Positions 4,958 to 6,037 of a stretch of 6,037 nucleotides of DNA are shown piece after piece. A program made the translations under genes and the position numbers. Source of the stretch: Chloroflexota bacterium (GTDB taxonomy: Bacteria; Chloroflexota; Anaerolineae; UBA7937; B3-Chlor); NCBI GenBank assembly GCA_030616025.1, contig JAUWYD010000075.1, positions 1 through 6,037 on the forward strand. The letters are read 5' to 3'. The notes beneath the pieces are model-generated. The model did no database searches, was not told where the DNA came from, and saw nothing but the letters and a program-made list of their open reading frames with translations. The number at the start of each line of letters is the position of its first letter. The first letter of the stretch is position 1.

Positions 4958-6037
4958 TCAAGTGCCCGCCACCTCTAGTTCCACTTCTTCTCCGTGCTCG
5001 TCCAGCCTCTCGTCGGCCTCAAACTCCTCTGCCTTCTCGTCCACATGGAAGCCTGTCCCGGCAGGGATCAGCTTGCCAATGATGACATTCTCCTTCAATC
5101 CACGCAACTCGTCACGCGCGCCCTCGATGGCCGCTCTGGCCAAGACGTTTATCGTGTGCTGGAAGGAGGAAGCTGACAGAAAACTCTCGGTATTGAGTGC
5201 GGCTTTCGTGATGCCCAAGAGAACCTGGCGCGCGGTCGACGGAGTACCACCCTGCTCTATGACCTGACGGTTGGCCTCCTCAAACGCGAGACGATCAACA
5301 GTCTCTCCCAGAAGGAAGTCCGTTTCCCCCGGCGAAGTTATCGAAACCTTGCTCAACATCTGCCGAACAATCATCTCGATATGCTTGTCATTGATGTTCA
5401 CACCCTGAGACCGATAGACCCTCTGGATCTCCTCCAACAGATACACCTGCACGGCTTCTCCTCCCTGGATGCGCAGCACCTCATGGGGGTTCAGTGGACC
5501 TTCGGTCAGCTGTTCACCAGCGCTCACCTTCTGAAGATTCCTGACTCGGATGCGGGCACTTGAAGGCACCTCGTAATCGCTGCTTATCTGCTCCTCCCGA
5601 TAGATGATGACCCTGTCGTCTTCCACGATCACCCTGCCATTGCTCTCAGCAACCACCTGCTCGAAGCGCGGGCTGCCCTCACTACCTCGCTCAGCTAGCA
5701 CGGTGCCCTTCTCGATCTCCTCACCATCCTCAAGCAAGATCCTGTAGCCATGTCTTCTGGGGTGCTCCTCTCGAAAGACTTCCGTCGCTGTGACAGTGAT
5801 GCGACGCAGGCCATCCTCGCGCAAGATCTGCGCTGTGCCTTCGAGATCGGAAATGATGGCTTGCCCCCTCGGACTCCGGGCCTCAAAAAGCTCCTGAACA
5901 CGGGGCAAACCATGAGTAATGTCTCTATGTTCGCCCTCAACCACGCCTCCCGTATGGAAGGTCCGCAACGTAAGCTGCGTGCCTGGCTCACCGATGGATT
6001 GAGCGGCTATTACGCCCACCGCCTCCCCCAGTTTGAC
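4958..6037 (-). CDS. rpoC: DNA-directed RNA polymerase subunit beta', C-terminal part (5' end outside window)
   Basis: This is the catalytic beta' subunit of RNA polymerase. About 359 residues are visible, beginning in frame at base 6037 with VKLGEAVGVIAAQSIGEPG, the bridge/trigger-helix region next to the active site. TQLTLRTFHTGGV and then DITHGLPRVQELFEAR follow directly, so the trigger loop has no large inserted domain of the kind seen in Escherichia coli (SI3). Next come a beta-sandwich-like segment (AIISDLEGTAQI to about the VSAGEQLTEGP motif) and the conserved end of the protein. That end reads GGEAVQVYLLEEIQRVYRSQGV, INDKHIEMIVRQML, the STARQVLLGITKAAL-type segment, SFLSASSFQHTINVL and GLKENVIIGKLIPAGTG. 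A short acidic extension follows (EKAEEFEADERLDEHGEEVELEV) before TGA. The S1 gene lies downstream on the same strand. Confidence 0.98.
   Translation of the reverse strand, partial: VKLGEAVGVIAAQSIGEPGTQLTLRTFHTGGVVEGEHRDITHGLPRVQELFEARSPRGQAIISDLEGTAQILREDGLRRITVTATEVFREEHPRRHGYRILLEDGEEIEKGTVLAERGSEGSPRFEQVVAESNGRVIVEDDRVIIYREEQISSDYEVPSSARIRVRNLQKVSAGEQLTEGPLNPHEVLRIQGGEAVQVYLLEEIQRVYRSQGVNINDKHIEMIVRQMLSKVSITSPGETDFLLGETVDRLAFEEANRQVIEQGGTPSTARQVLLGITKAALNTESFLSASSFQHTINVLARAAIEGARDELRGLKENVIIGKLIPAGTGFHVDEKAEEFEADERLDEHGEEVELEVAGT

Noticed and set aside
4785..5267. A 160-codon + strand open frame across the S1/rpoC junction
   Set aside because: It overlaps antisense the highly conserved end of rpoC and the start of the S1 gene. 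Its sequence is low-complexity serine-rich and non-conserved in appearance.

Overview
The window is a piece of bacterial chromosome, roughly 55-57% G+C by eye and densely coded. It carries core information-processing genes at both edges and poorly characterised membrane-protein genes between them. There is no mobile element, CRISPR array, rRNA or tRNA that I can see. The TrpRS has the C-terminal cysteine-containing 'GCVDCKR' variant, and the RpoC trigger loop lacks a large lineage-specific insertion. With the S1-domain protein next to rpoC, this suggests a non-proteobacterial, possibly Chloroflexota-like or candidate-phylum organism known from metagenomes. That placement is a guess from impression, not a computed one.

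Left part, + strand (1-2237): the C-terminal two thirds of tryptophanyl-tRNA synthetase (trpS) is followed 19 bp later by a small helical protein of unknown function. After that comes a protein with a long helical stalk and two C-terminal membrane segments. Both of these unknown genes look frame-disrupted. The small protein's reading continues convincingly in another frame up to a TGA at 954-956. The membrane protein seems to begin at an ATG at 961, just 4 nt after that stop, in a frame that switches somewhere within 1077-1101. Two intact genes, 668-956 and 961-2237, each with a one-base indel, is the most economical reading. Sequencing or assembly error and true decay cannot be told apart here.

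Centre (2220-2314): a perfect 10-bp inverted repeat overlaps the stop codon of the + strand gene and lies between convergent transcription units. It probably ends one or both of them.

Right part, - strand (6037 down to 2315): the C-terminal part of rpoC (RNA polymerase beta') is followed by a four-S1-domain protein related to ribosomal protein S1. That protein carries an extraordinary acidic tail of about 250 residues, built around six copies of a 23-residue (69-bp) unit. Downstream lie two small single-span membrane proteins that appear to be diverged tandem duplicates of each other. The spacing (139, 24 and 53 bp) is compatible with one transcript, rpoC - S1 protein - membrane protein A - membrane protein B, ending at the shared hairpin.

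The most interesting items are the S1 protein with its expanding acidic tail, the paired mini-membrane proteins behind it, and the unrecognised stalk-plus-two-helix membrane protein downstream of trpS. I do not see convincing evidence for a completely new multi-gene system.
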